From: Rhea pennata
Taxonomy: Eukaryota > Chordata > Aves > Rheiformes > Rheidae
Reading direction: 5' to 3'
Assembly (NCBI RefSeq): GCF_028389875.1
Contig: NC_084668.1
Span: forward strand, 32,718,993-32,782,992
DNA length: 64,000 bases
The position numbers and the translations under genes were made by a program. Positions 27,501 to 36,925 of the stretch are shown piece by piece (within the stretch, counting starts at the first letter, position 1; each line of letters starts with the position of its first letter). A model generated the notes under the pieces. It saw nothing but the letters and a program-made list of their open reading frames with translations, did not search any database and had not been told where the DNA came from.

Positions 27501-30246
27501 TAGCAAAAGGGCCAAACCAAAAACTTATTCTTGTTAATAGTTCTTACTAACACCTTAAAGACTAAGGCCTTGTGCTCATATTTTATTTTGTAAATAACTA
27601 CATTTACTGATTAGGATACAGGTCTCAACTGTTGTCATCAGCCTTCCTCTTTAAATTACAAGGAGTACCACTGTTCCCAGATTAAGGGCCATTCTCCTTT
27701 TCCTCAAAGCAAAATCTGCTGCCTTATTCTAAACCAAAAAAAAAAAAAAAAAAAAAAAAAGTCTGCATGAAATCATTAGGGTTATCAACCCCCCACTTAT
27801 GGCCAGTACCATTTTCAACCAAGGTAATGAAGTTCCTAAGTGCTAGAATGACAGACTAAATGAAGCACTTTTTAAAGAGAACATTCACATGATGAGCTGC
27901 AACCCCCCTTAATCAGCAGGTTTAAAATGTTTAAAAGCCAAGCAGGACTTGATTGCAAGTTAAGGAATACCACACAAAATCTCAATCTTTTCCTGCTGAA
28001 GATGTGTTTACCTTTCTTGATCTAGCCAGCATTTTCTAGAAAAACTTAACACCCAATTAAGAAAACATTTAAATATAAATCAAAGGGAAAATGAGAGCCA
28101 TCGCAACAGTTTAAAAACTTGATTTTTTTTAAAGTAACTGATGATGATTTACTCAACTAGGACTTAACCAACCAAATAACAGTAAGGAAAAAAAAAGGAA
28201 GCAAAAAAGCACCACATCCTACTGATTATTCCCTTTCTGTATTTTACATCACTCAGCCATTTTAATATATCTTAGTATTTTTTAATGAAGTATTTTTAAC
28301 ATGCACTGTTGACTTCAAAAATACAGCGAATGTTATGAAAAGTGAACACAACTGAACTAACAGTCACTGAAAACCTAGCTCCCAGCTAGATCATAATAGC
28401 TGTTCTCAAAATATATATTTCACTATTATACAATCAGTTTATTAACAACATGTTTAGAGGATAAGACATTATTCAGCATTAAAAAAGAAAGATTAATCAG
28501 TCCCTGTATTGAAACAGTATTTTAAGTATTTCATAGTAGAAGCAGTTTCTATGTTTTTTTTTAATCTTCCTTATCATATTTTTGCATATTTAGCTTGCCT
28601 TGTGAAATTTTATTTCTAGCCACTTTAGAATTCTCATGCATGTTAGGACTAGATCTCTTACATTTGGAGTTTTTTTTTTTTTTCCTTTTAACAAGAAAAA
28701 AATAAGTATCAGTTAAAAACTTACCTTCAGTAGCATTTCAAAGTGCAACCATTTATTACGAGACTTTATGAGTTACAACCTTACAGCTTTGAAACTTTAA
28801 TTTAACAGATGGCTTCCACATAAATTACATAGCTGAAATAATCCCAAACTGTTTGGGACTTCTTCCAAGTTGTGTATTCAATACACCAAGTAATTTAAAA
28901 GCTGTACAGAGATGTGAAAAATCTGCTAAGAAAACTTAGTACTAAGCTACTCATTAAATTTAGGAGATCAGCCAGGAACTGGAAAAAAAAGATTCCATAG
29001 AAGTCAAAAGAAAATAAAAATCAAGCCATTCAGCTAGTATGTCTATACAGGGGAAGATAACATTACATGATGACTGCCAGTTTTACATAACTGTTTATTT
29101 ACACACCAAAAACTCTTTAAAGCCTGTTCCAGTATAGCACTAATCTGTCAGTGCATGTAACTAGAAGCATAACACTATTCATGTTAAATTCAATGGATTA
29201 TATCTTTAGTGTATAAGAAAATAAAGAAAAAAATCATGCTGCTATTGTACTATTGGAAGTTCCTTGCTAATGAGAGAGAGAGAGCACTGTGATCAGTACT
29301 ACCCAATTGGGTAATGTCTAATACAAACTTCAGACATGTCACAGATATAAACAAAAGACAGATGAATTCATTAACTCTATAAAAATATCCTAGAACACTA
29401 AAATATAATTAAAAAAAAAAACATTCCTTCCTCCATAAACTCAGTCTGTAGTCCTAAAGACTAAAGACCACATTAACAGGCCTTCCAGACATAAGAGTTG
29501 CTTCTAATTTAGAGAGCTTTTTTCAGTGCAAAACCTACCTTCCCTAGAGACAGTTAAAATGTGGGGACCCTGCACATACACTGCACATACACATACACTT
29601 CACTTCATACAACTATTGTCCAGAAGTAGTTTTTAATTAGTGAATTCAGTATGCAGGTTAATACAAACATAGCAGGTCATTTATCATATGCAGAAACACG
29701 AGTAAAAATACAAAAGCGGAAAACATTTATGGGAAAGCATTAAGCGAAACAATTCAAAAAAAAATCTCTATTTGCATTACAGTGTTTAAGAGCAAAGCAA
29801 GCTACAGACATTGTCAACAAAGACAGCTTTTACTCATGCTGTAAAAAGCTCGAAGCAGTAGTGAGCACAGCCATGAAACACCTCAGAAAATAACAACATA
29901 CGGCCTGTGAAGACCCTCTCTCACAACACTGCACAGAGATCAGTCTTCCTATGTAAACAGCCAGACAGGAAGTCTCCGTACTGAAACGGCGTTTTAAAGC
30001 CGGAAACCTCATACCGCTTTTCCCCTCCTTCGGGGCATTTTTCTCAAGAGTGCCATGTCGACACGACGCTTAACAACAGCTCAGGGTATGCCGGCTTTCA
30101 ACGGGCAATATCATAGCTCTCCCCACACCTAAAGCCGCCACCTTACAGTGGGCGCAATCCGAGTTCAGAAAATAAACGCGTATTACTAATGCGTGTCACG
30201 CGAAACCAAGCGGGGTGAGCGCCTCTAGGGGGCTGGATGCGAGCGA

Positions 30247-30286
<40 letters not shown>

Positions 30287-30703
30287 CGCGCAGGGCGCCG
30301 GAGCAGCAGCCAGCGCGGCCCACAGGCGACCGCCGCTGCGCTCACGTCGCCCCCACGCCGCGGCCGCCTTCAGCCAGCAGGCGGAAGCCGGCGGAGTCGC
30401 GGGCCGCCCGCCCAGTCGACAAAGCCGTGTCTAAGCGGCGCCCGCGCCGGCCGCCCCCGGAGGCGGCCCGGGCATGGCGGTGACACAAGCACAGACGCCA
30501 TTACACAAGGCCCGGCCCGCCCGCGCGGGGTGAGCCCGCCCGGCCCCTGCCACGGCCCCAGCCCGCGCCGCCGGGCCGAGCGCGGCCCCGCGGCCGGGGA
30601 GAAGCGGAATCAGAGGACGAGGGGGGCACACGCTGGCACCAGCGGCGCCGCCGCGGCTCTTCGGGGACCTTTTACCTTCGTGGGTCTTGGCGATCTTCGC
30701 CAT
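8379..30703 (-). CDS. SF3B1: SF3B1, splicing factor 3b subunit 1 (whole coding span, 25 exons)
   Basis: SF3B1 is the large HEAT-repeat scaffold of the SF3b complex in U2 snRNP. It clamps the branch-point helix with PHF5A and SF3B6 in the nucleus. I located all 25 coding exons; every junction is GT-AG with compatible phase. They sum to 3906 nt, or 1301 aa plus stop. Human SF3B1 is 1304 aa. I see three single-residue shortenings in the disordered N-terminal part (YSSTS, NGASSQ and PGRDTPGH regions), which account for the difference. Residues 1-410 are rich in TP dipeptides and RW/SW motifs ([31 protein letters not shown]) that act as U2AF-ligand motifs and phosphosites. The rest is the HEAT superhelix, ending in RYELDYIL. 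Cancer-hotspot residues have the normal state: R622, H659, K663 and K697, equivalent to human R625, H662, K666 and K700. The start is MAKIAKTHE, with ATG in a GAAAATGGCG context. The assignment is essentially certain. Confidence 0.98.
9497..9713 (-). CDS. SF3B1: SF3B1 exon 24
   Basis: Residues 1177-1249 ([17 protein letters not shown] to RMLQYCLQ). Acceptor TTTGCAG, donor CAG|GTACGT. Confidence 0.97.
10199..10471 (-). CDS. SF3B1: SF3B1 exon 23
   Basis: Residues 1086-1176 ([16 protein letters not shown] to LLEDALMD), plus two bases of R1177. The largest SF3B1 exon at 273 nt. Acceptor TCTTCCAG, donor CAG|GTGAGT. Confidence 0.97.
11356..11487 (-). CDS. SF3B1: SF3B1 exon 22
   Basis: Residues 1042-1085 plus two bases ([17 protein letters not shown] to YIAKAI). 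Contains the VSAREWMR region near the pladienolide/branch-point pocket known from SF3B structures. Donor TTGG|GTAAGTT. Confidence 0.97.
11882..12002 (-). CDS. SF3B1: SF3B1 exon 21
   Basis: Residues 1002-1041 plus two bases ([18 protein letters not shown] to VGRIAD). Donor CAG|GTGAGC. This part of the HEAT array lines the PHF5A/branch-site adenosine pocket. Confidence 0.97.
12090..12201 (-). CDS. SF3B1: SF3B1 exon 20
   Basis: Residues 965-1001 plus one base ([18 protein letters not shown] to AIVNVI). Separated from exon 21 by an intron of only 87 nt. Confidence 0.97.
12294..12476 (-). CDS. SF3B1: SF3B1 exon 19
   Basis: Residues 904-964 ([18 protein letters not shown] to VMKTCQE), 61 complete codons. 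Donor GAG|GTACTG. Confidence 0.97.
12717..12938 (-). CDS. SF3B1: SF3B1 exon 18
   Basis: Residues 830-903 ([18 protein letters not shown] to FQEQTTE). A T15/G16 homopolymer pair lies in the intron just upstream of its acceptor. Confidence 0.97.
13069..13099. repeat. T15-G16 homopolymer pair
   Basis: Fifteen T followed directly by sixteen G in SF3B1 intron 17 (C16 then A15 on the transcript strand). Confidence 0.9.
13551..13676 (-). CDS. SF3B1: SF3B1 exon 17
   Basis: Residues 788-829 ([17 protein letters not shown] to DRRNYRQ). The donor is CAG|GTGTGTGTGTATATA, a second SF3B1 5' splice site placed at the start of a GT repeat. Confidence 0.97.
13840..13986 (-). CDS. SF3B1: SF3B1 exon 16
   Basis: Residues 739-787 ([17 protein letters not shown] to MKKIVLK). 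In frame at both ends. Donor AAG|GTATGTT. Confidence 0.97.
14076..14221 (-). CDS. SF3B1: SF3B1 exon 15 (K700-equivalent exon)
   Basis: Residues 690-738 ([20 protein letters not shown] to RQHRGK). K697 in EQQKVRT corresponds to human K700, the commonest mutated residue; it is lysine here. Confidence 0.97.
14520..14790 (-). CDS. SF3B1: SF3B1 exon 14 (hotspot exon)
   Basis: Residues 600-689 plus one base ([20 protein letters not shown] to LVEIIEH). Contains EYVRNTTAR and WQARHTGIK. These hold the counterparts of human R625, N626, H662 and K666, recurrently mutated in blood cancers and uveal melanoma. All are wild type here. Confidence 0.97.
14915..15001 (-). CDS. SF3B1: SF3B1 exon 13
   Basis: Residues 571-599 ([20 protein letters not shown] to ISNLAK), a short symmetrical HEAT-repeat exon of 87 nt. 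Confidence 0.97.
15361..15540 (-). CDS. SF3B1: SF3B1 exon 12
   Basis: Residues 511-570 ([16 protein letters not shown] to [10 protein letters not shown]). In frame at both ends. Donor AAG|GTCTGTTG is weaker than average. Confidence 0.97.
16253..16354 (-). CDS. SF3B1: SF3B1 exon 11
   Basis: Residues 477-510 ([17 protein letters not shown] to TPPMRK), the first HEAT helices. Donor AAG|GTGAGAAC. Confidence 0.97.
16448..16645 (-). CDS. SF3B1: SF3B1 exon 10
   Basis: Residues 411-476 ([17 protein letters not shown] to YFDKLL), the linker into the HEAT-repeat domain. Donor CTG|GTAAATG. Confidence 0.97.
17363..17484 (-). CDS. SF3B1: SF3B1 exon 9
   Basis: Residues 370-410 ([19 protein letters not shown] to MFPEGYK). 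This is the segment that in structures and interaction studies contacts SF3B6/p14. Donor AAG|GTAATTA. Confidence 0.97.
17851..18063 (-). CDS. SF3B1: SF3B1 exon 8
   Basis: Residues 299-369 plus one base ([14 protein letters not shown] to MATPTPG). Contains [10 protein letters not shown], the motif corresponding to the strongest U2AF-homology-motif ligand in human SF3B1. Confidence 0.97.
18549..18595. repeat. Compound (CA)n(TA)n microsatellite
   Basis: About 13 CA units run straight into about 10 TA units inside SF3B1 intron 7. It is probably polymorphic in length. Confidence 0.95.
18907..19141 (-). CDS. SF3B1: SF3B1 exon 7
   Basis: Residues 221-298 plus one base. TP-rich and repetitive ([15 protein letters not shown] to [14 protein letters not shown]), with two RWDETP ligand motifs. 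TP sites of this region are known CDK/DYRK phosphorylation targets in the family. Confidence 0.97.
19296..19463 (-). CDS. SF3B1: SF3B1 exon 6
   Basis: Residues 165-220 ([17 protein letters not shown] to SSWDQAE). Contains the basic KRKRRWDQT segment, a U2AF-ligand-type motif and likely part of a nuclear localisation signal. NGASSQPPS is one residue shorter than the human NGAAASQ form I recall. Confidence 0.97.
20690..20769 (-). CDS. SF3B1: SF3B1 exon 5
   Basis: Residues 138-164 ([18 protein letters not shown] to LTKEE). The donor reads GAAGAG|GTGTGTGTG and lies at the start of a (GT)n run followed by a G-rich tract. This is an unusual 5' splice site without the usual AAGT downstream. Confidence 0.96.
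21086..21141 (-). other. SF3B1: Candidate poison exon in SF3B1 intron 4
   Basis: A 56-nt segment bounded by TTTTCTAG and AAGT|GTACGTA. Spliced after exon 4 it reads G-F-Y-S-A-A then TGA, giving a 143-aa product. With the one-serine difference in exon 3 this would be 144 aa in human, which equals the short human SF3B1 isoform length I recall. The length agreement is the main reason to believe it. Confidence 0.5.
21789..21858 (-). other. SF3B1: Candidate cryptic exon in SF3B1 intron 4 (tandem CAG acceptor)
   Basis: Acceptor TTTCCTACAG|CAG|TACTG offers two AGs three bases apart (exon end 21858 or 21855). A possible donor TTATG|GTGAAA closes a 67- or 70-nt exon. It stays open in the exon 4 frame but shifts the frame into exon 5. 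Confidence 0.3.
22063..22113 (-). other. SF3B1: Candidate decoy exon with strong donor in SF3B1 intron 4
   Basis: A 51-nt segment bounded by acceptor ATAATTTTAG and donor CTTCAG|GTGAGTGAG, the best 5' splice site in this intron. Read after exon 4 it meets TAG after eight codons, so inclusion would truncate the protein although the length is a multiple of three. Confidence 0.4.
22616..22730 (-). CDS. SF3B1: SF3B1 exon 4
   Basis: Residues 100-137 plus one base ([16 protein letters not shown] to DPFAD). Donor GATG|GTAATTT. The exon ends in phase 1, so any cassette exon in the following intron is read after a single G. Confidence 0.97.
22904..22915. repeat. Poly(C) tract, 12 bases
   Basis: C run on the plus strand in SF3B1 intron 3, so it is a G run in the pre-mRNA. 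A TTTA tandem repeat lies nearby at about 22817-22838. Confidence 0.85.
23411..23512 (-). CDS. SF3B1: SF3B1 exon 3
   Basis: Residues 66-99 ([15 protein letters not shown] to PQSTEQ). It completes a run of five aspartates across the junction with exon 2. One serine fewer than I recall in the human SSSTS stretch. Confidence 0.97.
24414..24580 (-). CDS. SF3B1: SF3B1 exon 2
   Basis: Residues 10-65 ([13 protein letters not shown] to TELED). Acceptor CCTAG, donor GAAGAT|GTAAGTG. It follows the 6.1-kb intron 1. Confidence 0.97.
27736..27760. repeat. Poly(A) tract
   Basis: A 25-base A run in SF3B1 intron 1. No retroposed body is recognisable directly upstream. Confidence 0.9.
30248..30281. repeat. 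Poly(G) tract, 34 bases
   Basis: An uninterrupted run of G on the plus strand (C on the SF3B1 sense strand) in intron 1, about 400 bp from exon 1. The exact length is likely uncertain because such runs are error-prone in sequencing. Confidence 0.9.
30676..30703 (-). CDS. SF3B1: SF3B1 exon 1 (coding part)
   Basis: Encodes residues 1-9 (MAKIAKTHE) plus the first base of codon 10. The donor is GAAG|GTAAAA. It sits in a CpG island; the 5' UTR continues upstream above 30703 to an undetermined transcription start. Confidence 0.97.
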
Positions 30704-31100
30704 TTTCTCCAGCGCGAACAACGCCGAGGCGGAACTGGCGCGGCCCAACCACTTCCGCTATGGGGGGGGCGGGGACTCAACGCGCAAGCGCGAGCTGAGG
30801 GCGGGGCCCGGATTTAGCGCGGCGCCGAGGCTCTGCGCAAGCGCAGTGGCGCCGGAGAGGCGGTGACACTCTGTCTGCTGGGGGTTCGCTCGTCAGGCTA
30901 CCAAGCCCCGCCCACACCGTGATGGACGGCGCGACCAGCGAATGGCGGCGCGGCTGAGCGCGCGGAGGCGGCCGTTGGGAGCGGCGCGCGGAGGGGGGCG
31001 CTGAGGGAGCGGTAACGGTCGGTGCGCGAGGCGGGGGCGGGCGTAGCGGGGCTGCGGGCAGAGCCCAGGGGGAGGGGGAGCGCGGGCGGGGAGCGGTGCT
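30700..31100. promoter_or_regulatory. SF3B1: SF3B1 CpG-island promoter
   Basis: GC- and CpG-dense sequence without a TATA box. Visible elements are an ETS site at 30751-30757 (ACTTCCG; CGGAAGT on the gene strand) and two NRF1-like palindromes, CGCGCAAGCGCG at 30781-30792 and TGCGCAAGCGCA at 30834-30845. Both share the same A-for-Y variation from the NRF1 consensus. The pattern fits a ubiquitous housekeeping promoter. The island spreads to both sides, from about 30200. Confidence 0.7.
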
Positions 31101-31589
31101 TTCCAGGCTAGTTGATAGAGGATCACATCTTCTGCTGTGAGAAGCTGCTGTGTTATCCTCAAGTACAAGGACTCGCGTGCTTCTCGGGTTTTTTCAGCCT
31201 AGAAAAGAGAATTAATGTCGCTCTTCCAATATCTGCCCGCAAGATGCCTTCTTCCCGTTTGAGACACCAAAAGATGGTGACACTTCCATTGCACTGGCAG
31301 GATACTCAAAATACAATCAAATAAGTCACTGGAGTCTCGCTTCGTGCTGCTGCGGGTCCCTCCTGAGGGCTGGTTCTGCGGTGGAGATTGGCTGCTTTGC
31401 CAAGTTGCTTGACCTTTGCTTCCTCCTGTCTGACTGACTGACCCGGGTGGCAAAGAACAAAGCCAAAAGACACAAAAACAAGCATAAATTCTGTATATAG
31501 TTACTTTTTTTTTCCTGTCTAATGGGGGATAAAAGCACTTTAGGCAGATCACTTCTACAGAATATTTTAGTAAGACCTTTGAAAAGGGA

Positions 31590-32070
31590 ATGGAAGGTAA
31601 GTTTCTCAAATTGGCAGGTGACACCAAACTGGCCAAAGTTGCTAGCAGTTTGAAGATGGATTCAAAATTTTCTTGATCCATACAAGAAACCATTTAAAAA
31701 TCAAGAAGGTGGCCTCTAATAAAGACAAGTAAAAACTACCACCTATTGGAAGTTGAAATCATGTATACACATTCAGAATAGCCAAAATAATGAGAAAAAG
31801 ATGAGATGTGGATAACAAAGATAAATGTGTAATTCGTAACATCATGCTGCTGCAGAAGGAAATCTAATTCTGGGATATATTAACAGTGGTTTTGTTTATA
31901 AAACTTGGAAAGCAATCATATCACTTTGCTTGGCCGTTGATGGAGTACATCACGGTGGAGCTTCATTGTTGGGACTCTGCAGCTCAGCAAAGACGTGCAC
32001 CAAACTGGACACAGTCCAGAAGGGAGCAGAGGAATGACCAGAGGGTTACAAACATGCCCTGGAGTAGGAA
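31590..32070 (+). mobile_element. Probable degenerate CR1-like LINE fragment
   Basis: Two blocks resemble diverged avian CR1 3' sequence. GGCAGGTGACACCAAACTGG at about 31613 recalls the conserved 'gatgacaccaagctgg' segment. The block at about 32012-32065 (cagtccagaagggagcagag and onward) recalls the 'agtccagagrrgggcaacaaag' part. The order is right for one decayed copy, but the middle is barely recognisable. A repeat-library search would be needed. Confidence 0.4.
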
Positions 32071-35000
32071 TATTAAACATAAATCAGTTGTTTAGCTCTT
32101 CTGCAATGACTGCCTTGTGCAGCTTCAACCTATCATTTTGGAAACTTACCCCTTTTTAACATTTTTTTCTTCAATCTGATATGTCCATACTTAATATCAT
32201 TATCTTACTATCCTTCACATCTGAATAGGATTGATTCTGTCCACATCCAAAACACTAGAAACTCTCCCTTGATAATCAAGTGTTGTGAAGGAGCTGCTTT
32301 TCATTGTCTTATTTTGTAGTAGTATTAGGCAAAAGCCTAAGCAAAACACCAAAGCTAACCAGACAACCTAAGTTCAAAGTCCAGTTACAGGATTGCTTAC
32401 TCATGCAACACATTAATGACATTTCATACCACGCTGTGTAATATGTAATCTTATATATTTACTATTTAATTGTAGTTACAGTTTAATTGTACAACTATTG
32501 AATTTCTAAGCTACTCAAGCCTTTGCAACAAGCAGTGTGAAACAATTTCTGTTGAGTTAGTTTAACGAATTTCTGATAAGGTAAAATCTATAAATTATTT
32601 ACAAAAAGGGAGATAAGTACATGATGGCAAACTGTCACACACTCTACCTATGAATCATTCCCATTATGAAGGCTGACTGTTCACATTAGGACTTTTTGAG
32701 AGTTGTCTTAAATAAGATAAAACCAAGGTCGGTGTGTTTGTAGGAATATCTGTATGTTTGATCTATGTACCTGTTTTTGCTTTGAATTACTTAGTTTGCA
32801 GAAGTTTGCTGAACAATTTTTTATTATTATTTTTTTACATAGTTAAATGCATTCAAATGTTCTTAAGTGAAAGAGTGTCATTTTAAGATACTGAGACTCT
32901 TCTCTCTTTTTTAGTGTTTTTAAGCATCTATTCTTCATTTCTATAAAGATGTACTTGCACATACTAATGGCCACAAAAGGAGATATGTACTGAACTGCCT
33001 AGAGATATATGAGGGTAAGATTGAGGCAGGCAGTAATTCTCTACTGCAGGAATTTAATGCATGTAACTATTTTAAGTAACTGCGTCACATGCTCAGGTTC
33101 ACTATGAATATCAATTTGCAGTAACTTTCTCTTGTTTCTTCAGTCTGACTTCCAGCTCCCATTAGGCTGAACGGTTATGGACAGCAGTGTTGTGTTCCCT
33201 CTGTTATTATGCATTACTAAGCTCAGAAGTTGTCATCTCAAGGAACCCGTTTAAGTGGTAATTTCAGGGGTATGCTATTTACCCACACAAAAGGTGGAGT
33301 TCTGTACGGTGAGAGCCAAGAGGAACTGTGTTTTGTGAAGTGCAATGACAAAGCTGCTTCTGCTTCTTTGTTTTGTTATCTTTTCTCACAAATTCTGTAT
33401 GCTGCCAGGGTTCTTAATTTGTGTATGCCTATCAAAGCCCTGAATCCTGACGTATATTTCTTGCTCCTGAACAGTATCCTAACAGGTAGCTTCTGCAGGA
33501 CAGGATGTTACTTAGTGATTTACCAGTCATGTTTTGCCTAATAAAGTTCCTTTCCCCTGCGCACACAAGCACATACACTACAGGGAGACTCCTCTATGGA
33601 TTGGGAACAGACTGGATTTAATAACCCCAAAGCATTGCAGAGCCAGAATAAATCAGATCTAAATTACAGAGCTGCCATATCTTGCTTTATGTAACAGATT
33701 CAGGTCCAGTTTCTTGGCCAGCTTAAGCCATCACTAGCTGGCACTGTTGCTGAAAGAAGTATCCCAACACATTTGCCTGTCCTTGATTTACCCCTCTATT
33801 GTTGCCAGCAGAAGTTTCTGGCACTGGCTCACTTAATGAAGCCATACTCCTGGCTACGCTCTCCTGCTGATTTGCCCCCCAAAGAACTTTGTATTCAATT
33901 TTGTCCCCACACCTAATGGTGTAAAGAAATGCACAACAAGTCAACATTACGCAAATAGCCCTTGCAGTGCCACGGGGGGAGCCCAGACCAGGTTCCTTCC
34001 TGACCCAAGGCCATCCCTCTCAGCTGCTGCCCAGAAAATTTGGAGCTGGGTGCTGGGGCTTGGCAGCAGTGGTGCTGCCCTTAGAGCAGGGTCAGGCCGG
34101 GGGTGCAGGTGGCCCTGCCACTGTCAGGCACTGGGAGGACATGTTACCCTCTATTCACATTACCTATTTGTGCCCTTTCCAGTACTGCTGCACCCATGCA
34201 GCTCTGTTGTGAATGTCATTGATCCCACCTGGCAATGAGACCACTGCTATTTTTCCTCCCTTTGCACATGTGGAAAACTGAGGCAGATTAAAAACAGGAA
34301 ACCCTAAAAGGGGTAAGGAGCCATACATAGCCCACACCCTGCAGCAAACACCCCGGGGGCATCCCATGAACTGGGCATACCAGGGATTCAGGACAGCCAA
34401 CTGGAGATTCATGTGCCCCGTAACAGGATTCAGGCTCTCTGGTACAGAGAGCAGTCTGTGATTCACTGGGATTCACTGGGAGCCTGAGGATCCTTTTGCA
34501 GATTGACTGTATGCCTAATTCTTGCTATGCCAGAAACAACCAGTTCACTCATGATATATGAAATATAGTAAAGCTCTCCTAATTTTATATTGTGGCTTCT
34601 GTGTATTTCACACTCCAGTGTGAAATAGTAAAACTGCCCTTAATTCCTAGCTATGGCATCAACTTGTATCATTTGCAGATCATGTAACTGGTAATTTACC
34701 CATTTTCCTGCTTGTCAATCATCTTTCTCTGCCTAATGATGTGGTTGTCAGACTTTACAGATTTTTGTAGGGTATTTTGAGATACTTCAGTTGCAGATAT
34801 TTTTCATAATTTATTTTTAAATAAAAAGACAATGCTTTTACTGTTGCTTTACCTAACATATCTTTGGCTGTCAAAGGGACGTATTCAACTAGTTGCCCTG
34901 TTCACACATCTGTAGAATCAGAGTTGAATTTCGTAAGTAAAAAATAGTACATTCTTTAACAGTGATAATCCAGATATGTTTGTCTCATTTAGGATCAACT

Positions 35001-36370
35001 TTGTTTGTCTGTCCATTTTTAAATGGTCATACTGAAGATGGGATCCTAAAAATTCTCAAATATTTAAAAAAATAGCTTAAGCTTTATAATCACAGTTTAA
35101 ACTCAACCCATTTTTTCTCTAATGTAAATGTATGCTCTCTATTTTATATCTCTATCTAGCTATATGTATATGATTAGGGATATACGTATCACTACTGGTT
35201 TTACAAAAACACCAAGCATTACCAAAAACTATCAACAAATAATGAAATTTATTTGTGGTAAAGGTCATAAATTATGCCCCTTTCAGTTACCGGATATGTC
35301 TTGCATCTCACTGGTATTAATATTGGCCAGTGTTCCTATGAAGTTGGTAAATGCAAATCTCTTCACAAACAGCAGATATCAAGTGAGGTGTAAAGACTGT
35401 ATTTCTGAGCCTACTTAAAAAAAAAAAAAAAAAAAACTCTGACTGCTCTCAGACATCCATCATCATGAACCTCTTGCCACTTCATCCTTCCTCTGTTCTA
35501 AATCCTAAAAGACATCAAACTCTCCAACAGGTGATTTCTGCTCAACAGAGGCAAGCTAGAACATCATCAGGTGTCAGAGCATGCTCCCATGGCAAACAGA
35601 AGACAGCATATTTGAGCCACCCCAGTGGAAAGTGGAAAACACGCAGATGAGGTTAGTAACAAGGACTTGGTTGGGTAAGTTTTTCTCTGCTGCCTTTCTG
35701 CCTTTGCTACTTATCTCTGCTCTGCAGACCACACATTTTTGCATGTTCCCCTGTTTCATTAAGTTCATTATGAAGAACATGCTAGAGGACAGCCTACCTG
35801 AAAAACACCATAGCCCAGTGTGCTAAAGTGAGATCTGCTCCAGTTAGTTTCAGTTATCCAAATGGGTCGTGTTCTTGTTCAATAATGAATGTTTTATCTA
35901 GTAACAAGGACACCACAGGAGGACTGTAGTGATGAGAAGGACTTTTCTGAAGAGGACATTGACTTAAATAGTTGAACTTTTGTCCTATCCAGAATTATTT
36001 TCCATGCATTCAGCACTCAACTGCTTTAACTAAAATAAATTTTGTGTTATTTGACATTGAACATAAAATTCTAGTGGTATTTAATATAGAATGCAAAGGC
36101 ATCTGTTTGGCTATTTAGAAGGAAAACAGTGTGAACACGTCCACAAAGTCTCAGCTTTGTGGTGAACATACTCAAGCTGCTTACCTTCTCATGTAATACA
36201 GTCATTTACATGTCCAACCAAGGATAAATCCAATGTCTAAATATTATGTCTCACTTCAAGACTCCCAGCTGAAAGCTGAATAGCTGAGCAGACATTAAAT
36301 AAATAATTATGGAAATAGATTTGGCAGACTTACTTTTAAATAACTTCCCTGTCATACAGGATATTTACAC
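32071..36370. other. SF3B1-COQ10B intergenic region
   Basis: AT-rich spacer with no recognisable exon. A GC-richer block lies at about 33720-34500, including a short tandem duplication (gattcactgg twice, about 34461-34480). A 22-base A run lies at 35417-35438. I recognise no repeat family for either. Confidence 0.6.
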
Positions 36371-36429
36371 AGGATATGAAAAGTATGGCGAGACAGGTCA
36401 TGTTGAAACCACAGTTACTTAGACACCGC

Positions 36430-36925
36430 AGGACGGCTGCGCACACCGGTATACAGCGGCTGTACGCGAAAGGTGAGTTAGAAGCCGCTGCGCGGAGCAG
36501 AGGCCGTTGGCGGCCGTTACCACCCCCTCAGCGCGGCCACCGCCCGCCCGCCCCCCTAATCCCCGCGTCACGCGACCCCGGCACGCGGTGGGGGGGGAGA
36601 GGGGCCGGCGCGCACAAGCCCTATTATAGCCCTCGCGCGCCCCGCGGGGCCAATCAGGCGAGGGACCTCGCCCCCGCCCGCCGCCCCCCCCGCGGGCCGG
36701 AGCCGTCTCGTGACTGCGCGCGGCTCCTCGCGCTGCCAAGCAGTCATGCGGCCGGGGGCGGGGAGGGGGCGGGCCGCGCGGCGGTGACGCCGGCGCGCCG
36801 CGCACGCTGATAGGTGGGGAGCGCGAGGGCGCCGCCCGGCGATTGGGCTGTGGCGGGGCGGGGGCGTCCGGCCGTTAGGCTGCGCCGGGGGCGGCCGGGC
36901 AGCCGGCGAGGGAGCGGGGCTGGAG
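36430..36925 (+). promoter_or_regulatory. COQ10B: COQ10B CpG-island promoter and 5' UTR
   Basis: Very CpG-rich sequence ending at the COQ10B ATG. It holds a CCAAT box (GCCAATCAG, about 36649) and an inverted one (GATTGG, about 36841), plus several GC boxes. TATTATAG at about 36621 is only a weak TATA-like match. The transcription start was not determined. Confidence 0.65.

Larger units (their letters stand above)
24581..30675 (-). other. SF3B1: SF3B1 intron 1
   Basis: A 6.1-kb AT-rich first intron. It holds a GC-richer patch at about 26340-26900, a 25-base A run at 27736-27760 and a 34-base G run at 30248-30281 close to exon 1. I recognise no exon, RNA gene or repeat family in it. Confidence 0.8.

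Noticed and set aside
30215-30817. A 200-codon frame including a polyglycine run at the SF3B1 promoter
   Set aside because: The polyglycine is the G homopolymer, and the frame runs antisense over SF3B1 exon 1.
35128-35438. Possible processed pseudogene with a poly(A) tail ending at 35438
   Set aside because: The sequence before the A run resembles no gene I know, and I see no flanking target duplication.
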